Positions 26,981-37,715 are shown, counted from the first letter of the stretch. The stretch: DNA of 64,000 nt from Azotobacter beijerinckii (GCF_900110885.1 NZ_FOFJ01000005.1:7894-71893); one strand, 5' to 3'. Notes: generated from the letters alone by a model not told the origin. A program made the numbers and translations.

Positions 26981-27975
26981 GCGGCCACCCCCTCTCCATC
27001 GTCGTGACGTTCGGCGAAGAATTGCCGAACCTGGGTGTTCTGTGCGTCCGTGCTATCCAAGCGGTTGAAGCGGGCTCGAAACTCCCCTGCGCCGGACAGG
27101 GTCGCCAGATACCAGCCAACGTGCTTGCGGGCGATGCGCACGCCCAATTCTTCCCCGTAGAAGAGGTGCAGTGCGGCCAAGTGCTCCAGCAGAACCGGTT
27201 CCACTTCCGCGGCCGTCACTGCCGGCAGGCGCTCGCCGGTTCGCAGGTAGTGCTCGATCTCGCGGAAGATCCACGGCCGTCCCTGGGCTGCGCGGCCGAT
27301 CAGCAGGCCGTCGGCGCCGGTGGCGTCGAGCACCCGGCGGGCTTTTTCCGGCGAGTCGATGTCGCCGTTGGCGAACACCGGAATCGACACCGCCTGCTTG
27401 ATCGCGGCGATGGTGTCGTATTCGGCCTCGCCGCTGTACAGGTCGGCGCGGGTCCGCCCGTGCACCGCGAGGGCGGCGATGCCGGCCTGTTCGGCAAGCC
27501 GGGCCACGGCGATCCCGTTGCGGTTCGCCCGGTCCCAGCCGGTGCGGATCTTCAGGGTCACCGGTACCTCGACGGCGGCAACCACCGCCTGGAGGATCTC
27601 GGCGACCAGCGCCTCGTTCTTCATCAGCGCCGATCCGGCGGCCTTGTTGCAGACCTTTTTCGCCGGGCAGCCCATGTTGATGTCGATGATCTGAGCTCCC
27701 AGTTCGACATTGCGCCGGGCTGCCTCGGCGAGCATCTGCGGATCGCCGCCGGCGATCTGCACCGAGCGCGGCTCCGGTTCGTCCTCGTGCGGCAGGCGCA
27801 AGCGGGACTTGCGGCTGTTCCACAGGCGAACGTCGCTGGTGAGCATTTCCGACACTGTCATGCCGGCACCGAGCCGGCGACACAGGGCGCGAAACGGCCG
27901 ATCGGTAACGCCGGCCATGGGCGCGAGGATCAGTCGGTTGGGTAAAGTGTAGGGGCCGATACGTACCGCCGACAT
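26977..27975 (-). CDS. dusB: tRNA-dihydrouridine synthase B
   Basis: 332 residues. FMN-dependent TIM barrel with [13 protein letters not shown], the catalytic Cys in [45 protein letters not shown] and [12 protein letters not shown]. It reduces uridines in the tRNA D-loop. ATG 27973-27975 ([11 protein letters not shown]) is chosen; the 34 upstream in-frame codons have no family similarity. A possible promoter on the minus strand has TATCAT at 28036-28041, 17 bp after TTTATC. Confidence 0.96.
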   Translation of the reverse strand: MSAVRIGPYTLPNRLILAPMAGVTDRPFRALCRRLGAGMTVSEMLTSDVRLWNSRKSRLRLPHEDEPEPRSVQIAGGDPQMLAEAARRNVELGAQIIDINMGCPAKKVCNKAAGSALMKNEALVAEILQAVVAAVEVPVTLKIRTGWDRANRNGIAVARLAEQAGIAALAVHGRTRADLYSGEAEYDTIAAIKQAVSIPVFANGDIDSPEKARRVLDATGADGLLIGRAAQGRPWIFREIEHYLRTGERLPAVTAAEVEPVLLEHLAALHLFYGEELGVRIARKHVGWYLATLSGAGEFRARFNRLDSTDAQNTQVRQFFAERHDDGEGVAA

Positions 27976-28149
27976 AGGTCTTCCCTGCTGGAGACTGGTT
28001 TCAGGTCGAACGGGGACCGCAAAAAAAGGGTGGGCATGATACCTGCTCTCCATGAACGGATAAAGGCTGTCCTGCACAAAATATGAACAGCTTCGGGCAG
28101 GCTTCCGCGACCGCTCGGCAGTCCGACGGCTGCCCTCTCGGGCGGACCG

Positions 28150-29322
28150 TCACTCCGGAGAGTGGAAGCTTAGGCTGTAATTCACCGCCTGGGCGCCGGG
28201 GTCGAGAATCTCCAGCGAGATGTGGATCGGCGTCTGCGGCGGCATTTCCTGCTGTCCGGCCAGCTCGCCGCTCAGGTACTCGTTGGGCTTGAAGCGCCGG
28301 GTGGCGACGGACCGGCCGTTGATGTCGGCGAAGCGCAGTTCGAGCAGCGGGAAGGGTTGGGCGAAGGTGGCGCGGTTGTAGAGGATCGCGTCTACCACCA
28401 AGGCGCCGGCGAATTCGGGATGGTGGCGCACCACCAGGTTGCTGCTCTTGATCTGCTCGATGTCGACCCGCGGCGGCAGGGTGCAGCCGATATGCGGGCA
28501 GAGTCGCTCGAACCAGGGCCGGTAGCGGTCCTGGCGGACCAGTTCGTCGTAGTGGAACCAGACGTACTGGCCGACCAGCGCGGCGGCGGCGAGCAGGTTC
28601 AGGAGTAGCCAGCCGAGGCGGCGGCCCCAGGATTGGCGCGGTTTTCGCCAGTCGAGGCGAAGGGGCTCGTCGGCCAGTTCGAGCAGTCCCTCCTCGGGCC
28701 GCTCGGATTCGCTGCGCTGCAGCGGGCCGACGGGCGAGGTCTGGCTCGGCGCGGGTTGGGCGGCAGGCGTCTCCCGGGGCGTGGGCGGTGGAGGGCGGAG
28801 CGGCTCGTCGTCCTCGACGGGCGGCTTCAGGGTCAGGGTCGGCTCGTCGCGCTCGCCCGGACCGCTTGGTGTGACCAGCAGGCTGCCGGTTGGCGGCAGT
28901 AGCGGCTCGGTGGGTTCCGGGTGCGCTCGGGCGGGAGCGGTCTTCGGTGCCGGGGGGGGGGCGTCGACGCTCTGCAGGCGCGCCATCAGCTGGCGCTCCT
29001 GGCTTTCCAGCTTGGCCAGCTCCTCGTCCAGGTCGAGGGTGTCGAGGTCCAGATCGCCCAGGTCGAGTTCGTCGTAGTCCCAGTGGGGGGCGGGCGCCGG
29101 CGAGCGCTCGGCGGTCGGCGGGGTGGCCGGGGCGCTGTCGGCGGTCGGCGCCTCGCTGGCTGCGGGCGGCGGGGCCGGGTGCTCGATGAGGTGTTTGGCG
29201 GCGTTGAACACCTGCAGGCAGGAGCCGCAGCGCACTGCACCGCGGGCGGCGTCGAGCTGTGTGCGGTTGATGCGAAAGCGGGTCTGGCAGTGCGGGCACT
29301 GGGTGGCGAAGGTGTCTGTCAT
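28150..29322 (-). CDS. DUF3426 membrane protein with MJ0042-type zinc ribbon
   Basis: 390 residues. The N-terminal zinc finger (CPHCQTRFRINRTQL ... VRCGSCLQVF) uses two CxxC pairs. A long low-complexity Pro/Asp/Glu linker (about 50-240) contains a DLGDLDLDTLDLDEE run. One TM helix lies near 257 (LGWLLLNLLAAAALVGQYVWF), and a C-terminal periplasmic DUF3426 beta domain with PHIGC and a Cys follows. It lies between dusB and prmA, as in other pseudomonads. The zinc finger on the cytoplasmic side may bind nucleic acid or protein; no function is established. Confidence 0.88.
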   Translation of the reverse strand: MTDTFATQCPHCQTRFRINRTQLDAARGAVRCGSCLQVFNAAKHLIEHPAPPPAASEAPTADSAPATPPTAERSPAPAPHWDYDELDLGDLDLDTLDLDEELAKLESQERQLMARLQSVDAPPPAPKTAPARAHPEPTEPLLPPTGSLLVTPSGPGERDEPTLTLKPPVEDDEPLRPPPPTPRETPAAQPAPSQTSPVGPLQRSESERPEEGLLELADEPLRLDWRKPRQSWGRRLGWLLLNLLAAAALVGQYVWFHYDELVRQDRYRPWFERLCPHIGCTLPPRVDIEQIKSSNLVVRHHPEFAGALVVDAILYNRATFAQPFPLLELRFADINGRSVATRRFKPNEYLSGELAGQQEMPPQTPIHISLEILDPGAQAVNYSLSFHSPE

Positions 29323-29453
29323 GCGGGGAACCGGCAGCCGGCGGTCTGGACGGAACGGGTGGCTAGTCTAGGGGCTGCCACCGATTGTTTCCACGCTTGC
29401 GGAAGCAATCGACGTCGGGCCGTGGTGCAGTTCTATTGCCCAGGGGCCGGGGA

Positions 29454-30332
29454 TCAGCGCCGCACGCCACCGATGCGTACCCAGCCGTCCTGCTCCGCGG
29501 TGGGGTCGAGAGCGAAGGCTTCGGCGTAGGCGGCGCGCACTTCCCCGGCCTGTTCGGCGAGGATGCCGGACAGCGCCAGACGGCCGCCCGGTTTGACCAG
29601 GGCGGTGATCTGCGGCGCGAGCTGCACCAGCGGACCGGCGAGGATGTTCGCCACCACCACGTCGGCCGGTTGCGGCGGCAGGGCGGCCGGCAGGTAGAGC
29701 GGGAAGCGCGCCGGGTCGATGCCGTTGCGTGTGGCGTTGTCGCGCGAGGCGTCCAGCGCCTGCGGGTCGATGTCGGTGCCGACCGCCCGTTCGGCGCCGA
29801 GCAGCAGCGCGGCGATGGCGAGGATGCCCGAGCCGCAGCCGAAGTCCAGCACGGTGCAGCCGCTCAGCTCCTGGCCGTCCAGCCACTCCAGGCACAGCGC
29901 GGTGGTCGGGTGGGTGCCGGTGCCGAAGGCCAGGCCCGGGTCGAGCAGCAGGTTGACCGCGTCGGGCTCCGGCGCTTGGTGCCAGCTCGGCACGATCCAC
30001 AGGCGGCGGCCGAAGTGCATCGGCTGGAAGTTGTCCATCCAGCTGCGCTCCCAGTCCTGGTCCTCGATGCGCTCGATCCGCCGCTCGGGCAGCTCGCCGC
30101 CGCGCAGCAGCTTGAGGTGGGCGAGCACCGCCTCGGCGTCGGTGCCGTCTTCGAAGAGGGCGAGCAGGTGGGTGTGCGACCAGAGCGGGGTAGTGCCGAG
30201 GTCCGGTTCGAAGATCGGCTGGTCCTCGGCGTCCATGAAGGTCACCGAAACGGCGCCCAGCTCCAGCAGCTGGTCTTCCAGCGCGCCAGCCTGGTCGGGG
30301 GTGATGGCGAGACGGATTTGCAGCCAGGGCAT
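29454..30332 (-). CDS. prmA: Ribosomal protein L11 methyltransferase
   Basis: 292 residues, full length. The N-terminal L11-recognition domain begins [11 protein letters not shown]. The linker [16 protein letters not shown] precedes [18 protein letters not shown], motif [21 protein letters not shown] and [10 protein letters not shown]. It trimethylates several amino groups of L11. It stands between accC and the DUF3426 gene, with the accC terminator upstream. Confidence 0.96.
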   Translation of the reverse strand: MPWLQIRLAITPDQAGALEDQLLELGAVSVTFMDAEDQPIFEPDLGTTPLWSHTHLLALFEDGTDAEAVLAHLKLLRGGELPERRIERIEDQDWERSWMDNFQPMHFGRRLWIVPSWHQAPEPDAVNLLLDPGLAFGTGTHPTTALCLEWLDGQELSGCTVLDFGCGSGILAIAALLLGAERAVGTDIDPQALDASRDNATRNGIDPARFPLYLPAALPPQPADVVVANILAGPLVQLAPQITALVKPGGRLALSGILAEQAGEVRAAYAEAFALDPTAEQDGWVRIGGVRR

Positions 30333-30432
30333 GGGAAGACCTCTTCAAGAGTGGGGCGGGCGAATGGCGGGCAAGCTTACTGGAGGGGCGGGGCCTCTGC
30401 CAGCGTGGCGGGTGAAGGGCGGGATGCTCGAA

Positions 30433-30466
30433 ACGACAGGGGCCGCCCGAAGGCGGCCCCTGTCAT
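30433..30466 (-). terminator. Terminator after accC
   Basis: A 13-bp perfect stem (GACAGGGGCCGCC/GGCGGCCCCTGTC, 30435-30464) has a stable TTCG loop on the minus strand and is followed by GTTTCG. It lies 21 bp after the accC stop. Confidence 0.8.
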
Positions 30467-30484
30467 GCGCTACTGGCACGGTGC

Positions 30485-31834
30485 TCAGTGCTTGTCCAGA
30501 CCCAGTTTCTTTTCCAGGTAATGGATGTTCACGCCGCCCTTGCAGAAGCCCGGGTCGCGGGTGAGGTCGCGGTGCAGCGGCACGTTGGTCTTGATGCCGT
30601 CGACGACGATCTCGTCGAGGGCGTTGCGCATGCGCGCCAGGGCCTCGTCGCGGTCCTTGCCGTAGGCGATCAGCTTGCCGATCAGCGAGTCGTAGTTCGG
30701 CGGTACCGCGTAGCCGCTGTAGAGGTGCGAGTCGACGCGGATGCCGTTGCCGCCCGGGGCGTGGAAGTGCTTGACCTTGCCCGGACTGGGCATGAAGGTC
30801 GCCGGGTCTTCGGCGTTGATCCGGCACTCCAGCGCATGGCCGCGGATCACCACGTCCTCCTGGCGGATCGACAGTTTCTCGCCGCTGGCGATGCGCAGCA
30901 TCTCCTTGACGATGTCGATGCCGGTGACCATCTCGGTGACCGGGTGCTCCACCTGCACGCGGGTGTTCATCTCGATGAAGTAGAAGCGGCCGTCCTCGTA
31001 GAGGAACTCGAAGGTGCCGGCGCCGCGGTAGCCGATCTCGATGCAGGCCCGCACGCAGCGGTCCAGCACTTCGGCACGGGCCTGCGGGTCGATGCCCGGT
31101 GCCGGAGCTTCTTCCAGGACCTTCTGGTGGCGGCGCTGCAGCGAGCAGTCGCGGTCGCCCAGATGGATGGCGTTGCCCTGACCGTCGGAGAGCACCTGCA
31201 CCTCCACGTGGCGCGGGTTTTCCAGGAACTTCTCCAGGTAGACCATGCCGTTGCCGAAGGCCGCCTCGGCCTCGGTGCGGGTCAGTCGCGCCGACTTGAT
31301 CAGGTCCTCTTCATGGCGCACCACGCGCATGCCGCGTCCGCCGCCGCCGCCGGCGGCCTTGATGATCACCGGATAACCGACCTGGCGGGCGATCGCCAGG
31401 GCGGTTTCCTCGTCTTCCGGCAGCGGGCCGTCGGAGCCGGGCACGGTGGGCACGCCGGCCTGCTTCATGGCGTTCTTGGCCGAGACCTTGTCGCCCATCA
31501 GGCGGATCACTTCGGCGGTCGGGCCGATGAAGGCGAAGCCGGATTTCTCCACCTGCTCGGCGAAGTCGGCGTTCTCGGCGAGGAAGCCGTAGCCCGGATG
31601 GATTCCGTTCGCGCCGGTCACCTCGGCGGCGGCGATGATGGCCGGGATGTGCAGGTAGGATTTGGTCGCCGGAGCCGGACCGATGCACACGGTCTCGTCG
31701 GCGAGGCCCAGGTGCATCAGCTCGCGGTCGGCCGTGGAGTACACGGCCACCGTCTTGATCCCCAGCTCCTTGCAGGCGCGCAGGATGCGCAGGGCGATCT
31801 CGCCACGGTTGGCGATCAGGACTTTTTCCAACAT
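30485..31834 (-). CDS. accC: Acetyl-CoA carboxylase, biotin carboxylase subunit
   Basis: 449 residues. It starts [21 protein letters not shown] and shows the ATP-grasp glycine loop [20 protein letters not shown], the [19 protein letters not shown] block and [16 protein letters not shown]. It carboxylates the biotin on AccB, the first step of fatty acid synthesis. The ATG at 31832-31834 lies 17 bp after the accB stop; an upstream extension of the frame overlaps accB and is not used. Confidence 0.97.
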   Translation of the reverse strand: MLEKVLIANRGEIALRILRACKELGIKTVAVYSTADRELMHLGLADETVCIGPAPATKSYLHIPAIIAAAEVTGANGIHPGYGFLAENADFAEQVEKSGFAFIGPTAEVIRLMGDKVSAKNAMKQAGVPTVPGSDGPLPEDEETALAIARQVGYPVIIKAAGGGGGRGMRVVRHEEDLIKSARLTRTEAEAAFGNGMVYLEKFLENPRHVEVQVLSDGQGNAIHLGDRDCSLQRRHQKVLEEAPAPGIDPQARAEVLDRCVRACIEIGYRGAGTFEFLYEDGRFYFIEMNTRVQVEHPVTEMVTGIDIVKEMLRIASGEKLSIRQEDVVIRGHALECRINAEDPATFMPSPGKVKHFHAPGGNGIRVDSHLYSGYAVPPNYDSLIGKLIAYGKDRDEALARMRNALDEIVVDGIKTNVPLHRDLTRDPGFCKGGVNIHYLEKKLGLDKH

Positions 31835-31851
31835 CGCAGGCTCTCCGCGGT

Positions 31852-32313
31852 TCAAACGATGGTGAACAGCGGCTGGTCGTACTCTACCGGCTGACCGTTT
31901 TCCGCCAGGATGGATTCGATGACGCCGCTGGCCTCGGCCTCGATGTGGTTCATCATCTTCATGGCTTCGACGATGCACAGGATGTCGCCTTTCTTGACGC
32001 TCTGGCCGACCTGGACGAAGGAGGGAGTGCTCGGCGACGGCGAGCGGTAGAAGGTGCCGACCATCGGCGAGCGCACCACATGGCCGTTCAGCTTGGGTGC
32101 GGTCGGCGCGGCAGCTTCGACGGGCGCGGCGATCTGGGCGGCGGCGACCGGTGCGGGCATGGCGGCCATGACCGGAGGCGCGGCATACACCGGCTGGGGG
32201 GTCTTGGAATGGCGGCTGATGCGAACCGATTCTTCGCCTTCGCGAATCTCCAGCTCGTCGATACCGGACTCTTCCAGCAGTTCGATCAGTTTCTTGACTT
32301 TGCGGATATCCAT
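31852..32313 (-). CDS. accB: Biotin carboxyl carrier protein
   Basis: 153 residues. The N-terminal helix ([23 protein letters not shown]) precedes an Ala/Pro linker and a C-terminal biotinyl domain with the biotinylated Lys in EAMKMMNHI and the thumb region [13 protein letters not shown]. It carries carboxybiotin between AccC and the AccAD transferase. ATG 32311-32313 opens the family N-terminus. Order on the minus strand: aroQ, accB, accC. Confidence 0.97.
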   Translation of the reverse strand: MDIRKVKKLIELLEESGIDELEIREGEESVRISRHSKTPQPVYAAPPVMAAMPAPVAAAQIAAPVEAAAPTAPKLNGHVVRSPMVGTFYRSPSPSTPSFVQVGQSVKKGDILCIVEAMKMMNHIEAEASGVIESILAENGQPVEYDQPLFTIV

Positions 32314-32335
32314 TCGAAATAACTCCGGGTGCGAA

Positions 32336-32779
32336 TCAGGAATGTTCAAGTTTTTCGAGAGCGGCTTCCAGGGCCAGCCGGTAGCCGCTGGCGCCCAGAC
32401 CGCAGATCACCCCTACGGCGATATCGGAAAAGTAGGAGTGATGGCGGAAAGGCTCGCGCTTGTGCACGTTGGACAGATGCACTTCGGTGAATGGGATGCT
32501 CACCGCCAGCAATGCGTCACGCAGGGCGACACTGGTATGGGTGAAAGCCGCCGGATTGAAGATGATGTAGTCCACATTCTCCAGGCGGGCGGCATGGATG
32601 CGCTCGATCAGCACGTGCTCGGCGTTGCTCTGCAGGTGGAACAGGCGGTGGCCGGCCGCGCCGGCACGGCGCTCCAGGTCCTGGTTGATCTGTTCGAGGG
32701 TGGTGGCACCGTACACGCCGGGCTCGCGGGTGCCCAGCAGATTGAGGTTGGGGCCGTGCAGCACCAGTAGGGTGGCCAT
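32336..32779 (-). CDS. aroQ: Type II 3-dehydroquinate dehydratase
   Basis: 147 residues, complete. It has [20 protein letters not shown] with the catalytic Arg/Tyr loop, [16 protein letters not shown] and the [17 protein letters not shown] motif with the catalytic His. It dehydrates 3-dehydroquinate in the shikimate pathway. It leads the aroQ-accB-accC operon; the promoter should lie in the 165-bp gap before dsbD, where TAAAAT is a possible -10 at about 32891. Confidence 0.97.
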   Translation of the reverse strand: MATLLVLHGPNLNLLGTREPGVYGATTLEQINQDLERRAGAAGHRLFHLQSNAEHVLIERIHAARLENVDYIIFNPAAFTHTSVALRDALLAVSIPFTEVHLSNVHKREPFRHHSYFSDIAVGVICGLGASGYRLALEAALEKLEHS

Positions 32780-32944
32780 GTCGGTCGTAGTCCTTGAATG
32801 CTATGAGTGGGGCTCGGCAACGGGCCGGCCCGTCCCGCAGACTGCGGGTTGGCTGGGGCGCCGTTCCGTCGGGACCTTCAGCCGGGCATTTTAACCGGAA
32901 TTTGCCGCATGTTACCTGCGATCAATCGTAGATGTTTTGCAGGA

Positions 32945-34729
32945 TCAGTGCTGGGATTGACTTTCCCGCAGGCGTTGCGCAAAGCCCGCGGCGTCGATTT
33001 CGCCGACCACCCGCAGCGCCTCGCGCTCCTCTCCGTCGGCGGCGAAGAACTGGATCGCCGGCGGACCGAACAGTTGATAGCGATCCAGCAGCGCGCGCTG
33101 CGCCGGGGTGCCGGCGGTGATGTCGAAGCGGATCAGCCGGTAGCCCCCAAGCTGGGCGGCGACCTCCGGGGCGACGAACACCTCGCGTTCGAGCACCTTG
33201 CAGCTGATGCACCAATCCGCATACCAGTCGAGCAGCAGCGGTTGGCCGGCGTCTTTCGCCTCGGCCAGGGCGCCGTCCAGATCCTCCGCAGCGGTAACCG
33301 TCCGCCAGGCGCCGGCGGCCTGCGCGGCGGGGGCGGCGGACAGCGGCGCGCTGCCCAGCGGGCGCAGCGGATCGGACTCGCCGCGCAGCGCACCGGTCCA
33401 ACTGGCCAGGGCATAGACCAGGAGGACCAGCCCGGCGAGCTGGCCGAGCTTCTGCCGGTGGCTCTTCGCGGTGAGTTCGAGGGTGCCGAGAAACAGCGCC
33501 ACCCCCGCCGCCAGCAGACCCCACAGGGCCAGCGCCAGCGGGCCGGGCAGCACCCGTTCGAGCAGCCACACGGCGACCGCCAGCAGCAGCACGCCGAAGG
33601 CATTGCGCACCGCGAGCATCCAGGGGCCGCTCTTCGGCAGCAGGGCGCCGCCGCCGGTGGCCAGCAGCACCAGCGGCGCGCCCATGCCGAGCCCTAGGGC
33701 GAAGAGTTTCAGGCCGCCGCCGAGGGCATCGCCGCTGGAGCTGATATAGAGCAGCGCGCCGGCCAGCGGAGCGGAAACGCAAGGCGAGACCAGCAGGCTG
33801 GAAAGCACGCCGAGGGCTGCAGCGCCCCACAGCGAGCCGCCGCGCGTATTGCCGGCCAGGCGCTCCAGCGGCATGGCGAGGGCCTGCGGCAGACGCAGTT
33901 CGTAGACGCCGAACATGGCCAGGGCGAACGCCGCGAAGAACAGCGCGAAGGGCGCCAGCACCCAGGGCGACTGCAGGCGGGCCTGCAGGTTCAGCTCGGC
34001 GCCGAACAGCCCCATCAGCGCACCGAGCGCGGCGAAGCAGGCGGCCATCGGCAGCACGTAGGCCAGCGACAGGACCAAGCCGCGCGCGCCGCCGATCTCC
34101 CCGCGCAGCACCACGCCGGAGAGGATCGGCAGCATCGGCAGCATGCAGGGGGTGAAGGTCAGGCCGAGGCCGGCGAGGAAGAACAGCGCCAGCTCCCGCC
34201 AGCTCCAGGCCATCGTCCCGGCGGGCGGGGCGGCCTCGCTCGGGACGCCCGCCCCGGGAGCGCCGGCAGGGGCGCCGGCGATCTGCAGCCGCTCGGTTTC
34301 CGGCGGGTAGCAGAGCCCCTTGTCGGCACAGCCCTGGTAGCCGACCTGCAGGGTGAAGGGCTGTCCGTCCGGATTGTCCAGCGGCAGCTCGACGTCGAGC
34401 ACGCCGTAGTAGACCTCGGTCTCGCCGAAGTAGTCGTCGGTCTTGAGCTTCCCGGCCGGCAGGCGTGGCGCGGCGAGCGTGATCCCGGCCGGTTCGGCGC
34501 GAAACTGCAGGCGCTGGCGGTACAGGTAGTAGCCCTCGGCAGCGACGAAGCGCAGCCGCACCGACTGTGGCGTGCTCTCCACCAGGCTCAGGCGGAACGC
34601 CTCGCGGACCGGCAGGAAGTCGCCGCGATTGTCCAGTCCGCCCAGCGTGGCGCTGGGCCGGCTGCCGAACAGGCTGGCGGCGGCGGGCAGGGCGAACAGC
34701 AAGAGGAGCAGGGGCAGCAGGCGGCGCAT
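32945..34729 (-). CDS. dsbD: Thiol:disulfide interchange protein DsbD
   Basis: 594 residues. A signal peptide (MRRLLPLLLLLFALPAAA) is followed by the periplasmic alpha domain with the Cys pair in GCADKGLCYPP. The eight-helix membrane beta domain has Cys in FTPCMLPMLP and SPCVSAPLAG, and the C-terminal thioredoxin domain has WYADWCISCK. It moves electrons from cytoplasmic thioredoxin to periplasmic DsbC/DsbG and cytochrome maturation. ATG 34727-34729 begins the signal peptide. It is divergent from the DUF2333 gene. Confidence 0.95.
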   Translation of the reverse strand: MRRLLPLLLLLFALPAAASLFGSRPSATLGGLDNRGDFLPVREAFRLSLVESTPQSVRLRFVAAEGYYLYRQRLQFRAEPAGITLAAPRLPAGKLKTDDYFGETEVYYGVLDVELPLDNPDGQPFTLQVGYQGCADKGLCYPPETERLQIAGAPAGAPGAGVPSEAAPPAGTMAWSWRELALFFLAGLGLTFTPCMLPMLPILSGVVLRGEIGGARGLVLSLAYVLPMAACFAALGALMGLFGAELNLQARLQSPWVLAPFALFFAAFALAMFGVYELRLPQALAMPLERLAGNTRGGSLWGAAALGVLSSLLVSPCVSAPLAGALLYISSSGDALGGGLKLFALGLGMGAPLVLLATGGGALLPKSGPWMLAVRNAFGVLLLAVAVWLLERVLPGPLALALWGLLAAGVALFLGTLELTAKSHRQKLGQLAGLVLLVYALASWTGALRGESDPLRPLGSAPLSAAPAAQAAGAWRTVTAAEDLDGALAEAKDAGQPLLLDWYADWCISCKVLEREVFVAPEVAAQLGGYRLIRFDITAGTPAQRALLDRYQLFGPPAIQFFAADGEEREALRVVGEIDAAGFAQRLRESQSQH

Positions 34730-34939
34730 GGCGTTCTCGCAGAAACGTGCAGAAATACAACGGGCCGGATGATACCGGAGGCGACGGAGCGCTGCAGGGC
34801 GGGGCCTGCCGCGGCAACTGCCGCTTGGGTCGAGGAGCGGAGCGTCGCCGCTCTGTCTCGGTGCTTTCCTCAATAGTGTTAGGCTCTGCGCAACAGGCCC
34901 TCGGGCCTGCCGAATTTTCGAATCAAGAAGGATTTTGCC

Positions 34940-35989
34940 ATGCTGGACTGGAAAGAATGCGCAATCCGTACGCGCGACGGCATCGACGGCGCGCTGCGTC
35001 GCGTCGTCGGCAACCACTGGCTGGGTCGCGCCCTGGCGCTGCTGCTCGCCGTCTACCTGCTGGTGGCCGGGCTGCTGGGCTGGTTCTGGAGCCTGGAGCC
35101 GGACCCCTTCCCGGTGCAAGAGAATGCCCAGGCCGCGGCTGAGCAGGCACAGCGCAAGTTCGTCAAGGGTTACACCACCGTCGAGACCCTGCGGACCGTG
35201 GCCGGTACCCTGCTCGACAAGCCGGGCGGCTACCTGACCAACGACCTTGCCCCGCCCGGACTCTGGCTGGACAACATGCCGAGCTGGGAATTCGGCGTGC
35301 TGACCCAGGTGCGCGACCTGGCCCGCTCGCTGCGCAAGGACATCGCTCGCTCGCAGTCGCAGTCCACCGAGGACACGGACCTGGCCAAGGCCGAGCCGCG
35401 CTTCAACTTCGACAACCGCAGCTGGGCGCTGCCGGCCTCCGAGACCGAATACCGCGTCGGGCTCAAGCTGCTCGACAACTACCTGGCCCGCCTGGCCGAC
35501 CCGGCCAAGCCCGGCGCCCAGTTCTTCGCCCGCGCCGACAACCTGAGCGGCTGGCTGGGCGACGTCTCCACCCGCCTCGGCTCGCTCTCCCAACGGCTCT
35601 CGGCGAGCATCGGCCAGGAGCGCCTGGACGCCGACTTGGTTCCCGACGAAGCGACCGGCCAGACCCAGCAAGGGGAAGTCGTCAAGACGCCCTGGCTGCA
35701 GATCGACAACGTGTTCTACGAGGCGCGCGGCCAGGCCTGGGCGCTGTCGCACTTCCTGCGTGCCATCGAGGTGGACTTCGGCGACGTGCTGGCGCGCAAG
35801 AACGCCACCGTCAGCCTCCAGCAGATCATCCGCGAGCTGGAGGCGGCGCAGGAGCCCTTGTGGAGCCCGATGGTGCTCAACGGCGGCGGCTACGGCGTGC
35901 TGGCCAACCACTCGCTGGTGATGGCCAACTTCATCTCTCGGGCCAACGCCGCGCTGATCGACCTGCGCGCGTTGCTCTCCCAGGGCTGA
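34940..35989 (+). CDS. DUF2333 family inner-membrane protein
   Basis: 349 residues. One TM helix near residues 28-50 (LGRALALLLAVYLLVAGLLGWFW) leaves a large periplasmic part rich in helices, including the segments KLLDNYLARLADP and QGEVVKTPWLQIDNVFYEARGQ (in parts). The start follows AAGGATTTTGCC. Its stop overlaps the NUDIX gene start (TGATG). The family is conserved in pseudomonads with no assigned role. Confidence 0.88.
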   Translation: MLDWKECAIRTRDGIDGALRRVVGNHWLGRALALLLAVYLLVAGLLGWFWSLEPDPFPVQENAQAAAEQAQRKFVKGYTTVETLRTVAGTLLDKPGGYLTNDLAPPGLWLDNMPSWEFGVLTQVRDLARSLRKDIARSQSQSTEDTDLAKAEPRFNFDNRSWALPASETEYRVGLKLLDNYLARLADPAKPGAQFFARADNLSGWLGDVSTRLGSLSQRLSASIGQERLDADLVPDEATGQTQQGEVVKTPWLQIDNVFYEARGQAWALSHFLRAIEVDFGDVLARKNATVSLQQIIRELEAAQEPLWSPMVLNGGGYGVLANHSLVMANFISRANAALIDLRALLSQG

Positions 35990-36522
35990 TGGACATCTCC
36001 GCACGGGAGGCGGCCCACCGGGCCGCCTCCGACGCCGAACTGATCGCCTGGGTCGACGCCGACGACCGCCCGCTCGGCGCGCTGCCCCGCGCCGAGCTGC
36101 GCGCGCGCCGGCTGATCGGTCGCGGCACCTTCATCCTGCTGTTCAACGGCGCCGGGCAACTCTGCGTACACCGGCGCACCCTCAGCAAGGCGATCTATCC
36201 CGGCTACTGGGACGTCGCCGCCGGCGGCATGGTGCAGGCCGGGGAGGACTACGGCGAGTCCGCCGCCCGCGAACTGGAGGAGGAACTCGGCATCGCCGGC
36301 GTGGAACTGCGCGAGCACGGGCGCTTCTTCTTCGACCAGCCGGACAACCGCCTGTGGTGCGCAGTGTTCTCGGCGACCTCCGACGCTCCCCTGGTCCTGC
36401 AGCCCGAGGAAGTCCTGGAAGCCCGCTTCATCCCGCCCCACGAGGCCCTGCGCGAAGCCCTGGAGCGCCCCTACTGCCCGGACTCCCTGCAGGCCCTGCG
36501 CCGCTGCCTCGGAATGGGCTGA
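35989..36522 (+). CDS. NUDIX hydrolase, IDI/YfcD-like
   Basis: 177 residues. The Nudix box reads GGMVQAGEDYGESAARELEEELGI, a match to GX5EX7REUXEEXGU. The N-terminal WVDADDRPLGALPRAELRARRLIGRGTFIL and RTLSKAIYPGYWDVAAGG are typical of the YfcD/isopentenyl-diphosphate isomerase-like group. The substrate is unknown. It is coupled to the DUF2333 gene by overlapping stop and start codons. Confidence 0.9.
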   Translation: MDISAREAAHRAASDAELIAWVDADDRPLGALPRAELRARRLIGRGTFILLFNGAGQLCVHRRTLSKAIYPGYWDVAAGGMVQAGEDYGESAARELEEELGIAGVELREHGRFFFDQPDNRLWCAVFSATSDAPLVLQPEEVLEARFIPPHEALREALERPYCPDSLQALRRCLGMG

Positions 36523-36710
36523 GGCGGCCGCGACCTTTCGAGGGGCGGCGCGCCGCCGCTGGAAACGTGACCCCGGCTTTTCTGGGTGTGGTTGCGGGGC
36601 ATTGACCCGGTGCATCTGGCGGCGCGCCCGGATTCCCTACACTGTTCCTGATTTCCACACGCGTCGGCCTGCCAGGGTGGCGGCCGACCGAACGGCAGGA
36701 GCTTTCATCC

Positions 36711-37715
36711 ATGAAGATCGTGGTATTCAGTGCGCAGCCCTACGACGAGCGTTCTTTCGACGAGGTCCTGCAGCGGGACTACGCCTCCCGCGGCTTCGAG
36801 CTGATCTACCAGAAGGCCACGCTGTCGGTGCAGACCGTGGCGCTGGCCGAGGGCAGCGAGGCGGTGTGCGTCTTCGTCAACGACCTGCTCGATGCGCCGG
36901 TGCTGGAAACCCTGCACGGCTACGGCGTGCGGGCGATCCTGCTGCGCTGCGCGGGGTTCAACAACATCGACCTGGAGGCCGCCCGCCGGCTGGGGCTGTT
37001 CGTCGCCCGGGTGCCGGCCTATTCGCCGGAGGCGGTGGCCGAGCACACCGTCGCCCTGATCCTGGCCCTCAACCGGCAGATCCACCGCGCCTACAACCGG
37101 GTCCGCGAGGGCAACTTCATGCTCGACGGCCTGCTCGGCTTCAACCTGCACGGCAAGACCGTGGGGGTGATCGGCACCGGCAAGATCGGCATGGCCACGG
37201 CGCGCATCCTCAAGGGCTTCGGCTGCCGGGTGCTCGGCCTCGATTTGTACGAGACGGCCGAGTTCGCCGCACTCGGCGAGTACGTGGCGCTCGACGTCCT
37301 GCTCGCCGAATCGGACGTGGTCAGCCTGCACTGCCCGTTGAGCGACGCCACCCGACATCTGATCGGTGCCGCCAGCCTGGCGCGGATCAAGCCCGGCGCG
37401 ATGCTGGTCAACACCTCCCGCGGCGGCCTGATCGACACCCACGCGGTGGTCGCCGCGCTCAAGTCGCGACGCCTCTCCGCGCTGGCCATCGACGTCTACG
37501 AGCAGGAGAGCCAGCTGTTCTTCCACGACCGCTCCTCGGACATCATCGACGACGACGTCTTCATGCGCCTGATGACCTTCCCCAACGTGATCGTCACCGG
37601 CCACCAGGGCTTCTTCACCGTCGAGGCGCTGCGCGAGATCGCCGAGACCACCCTGCACAACCTCGACTGCTTCGTCGGCGGCCGGGCCTGCGAGAATGTT
37701 CTGATGGCCGAGTAA
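36711..37715 (+). CDS. ldhA: Fermentative D-lactate dehydrogenase
   Basis: 334 residues. The D-2-hydroxyacid dehydrogenase fold is shown by AEHTVALILALNR, the NAD motif VGVIGTGKIGMATARIL, VSLHCPL, NTSRGGLIDTHAVV (catalytic Arg), DVYEQES (Glu) and TGHQGFFT (His). It reduces pyruvate to D-lactate with NADH under low oxygen. It is a single gene between the NUDIX gene and yciH, with a GGCAGGAGC ribosome binding site. As I recall it is elsewhere on the P. aeruginosa chromosome. Confidence 0.94.
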   Translation: MKIVVFSAQPYDERSFDEVLQRDYASRGFELIYQKATLSVQTVALAEGSEAVCVFVNDLLDAPVLETLHGYGVRAILLRCAGFNNIDLEAARRLGLFVARVPAYSPEAVAEHTVALILALNRQIHRAYNRVREGNFMLDGLLGFNLHGKTVGVIGTGKIGMATARILKGFGCRVLGLDLYETAEFAALGEYVALDVLLAESDVVSLHCPLSDATRHLIGAASLARIKPGAMLVNTSRGGLIDTHAVVAALKSRRLSALAIDVYEQESQLFFHDRSSDIIDDDVFMRLMTFPNVIVTGHQGFFTVEALREIAETTLHNLDCFVGGRACENVLMAE

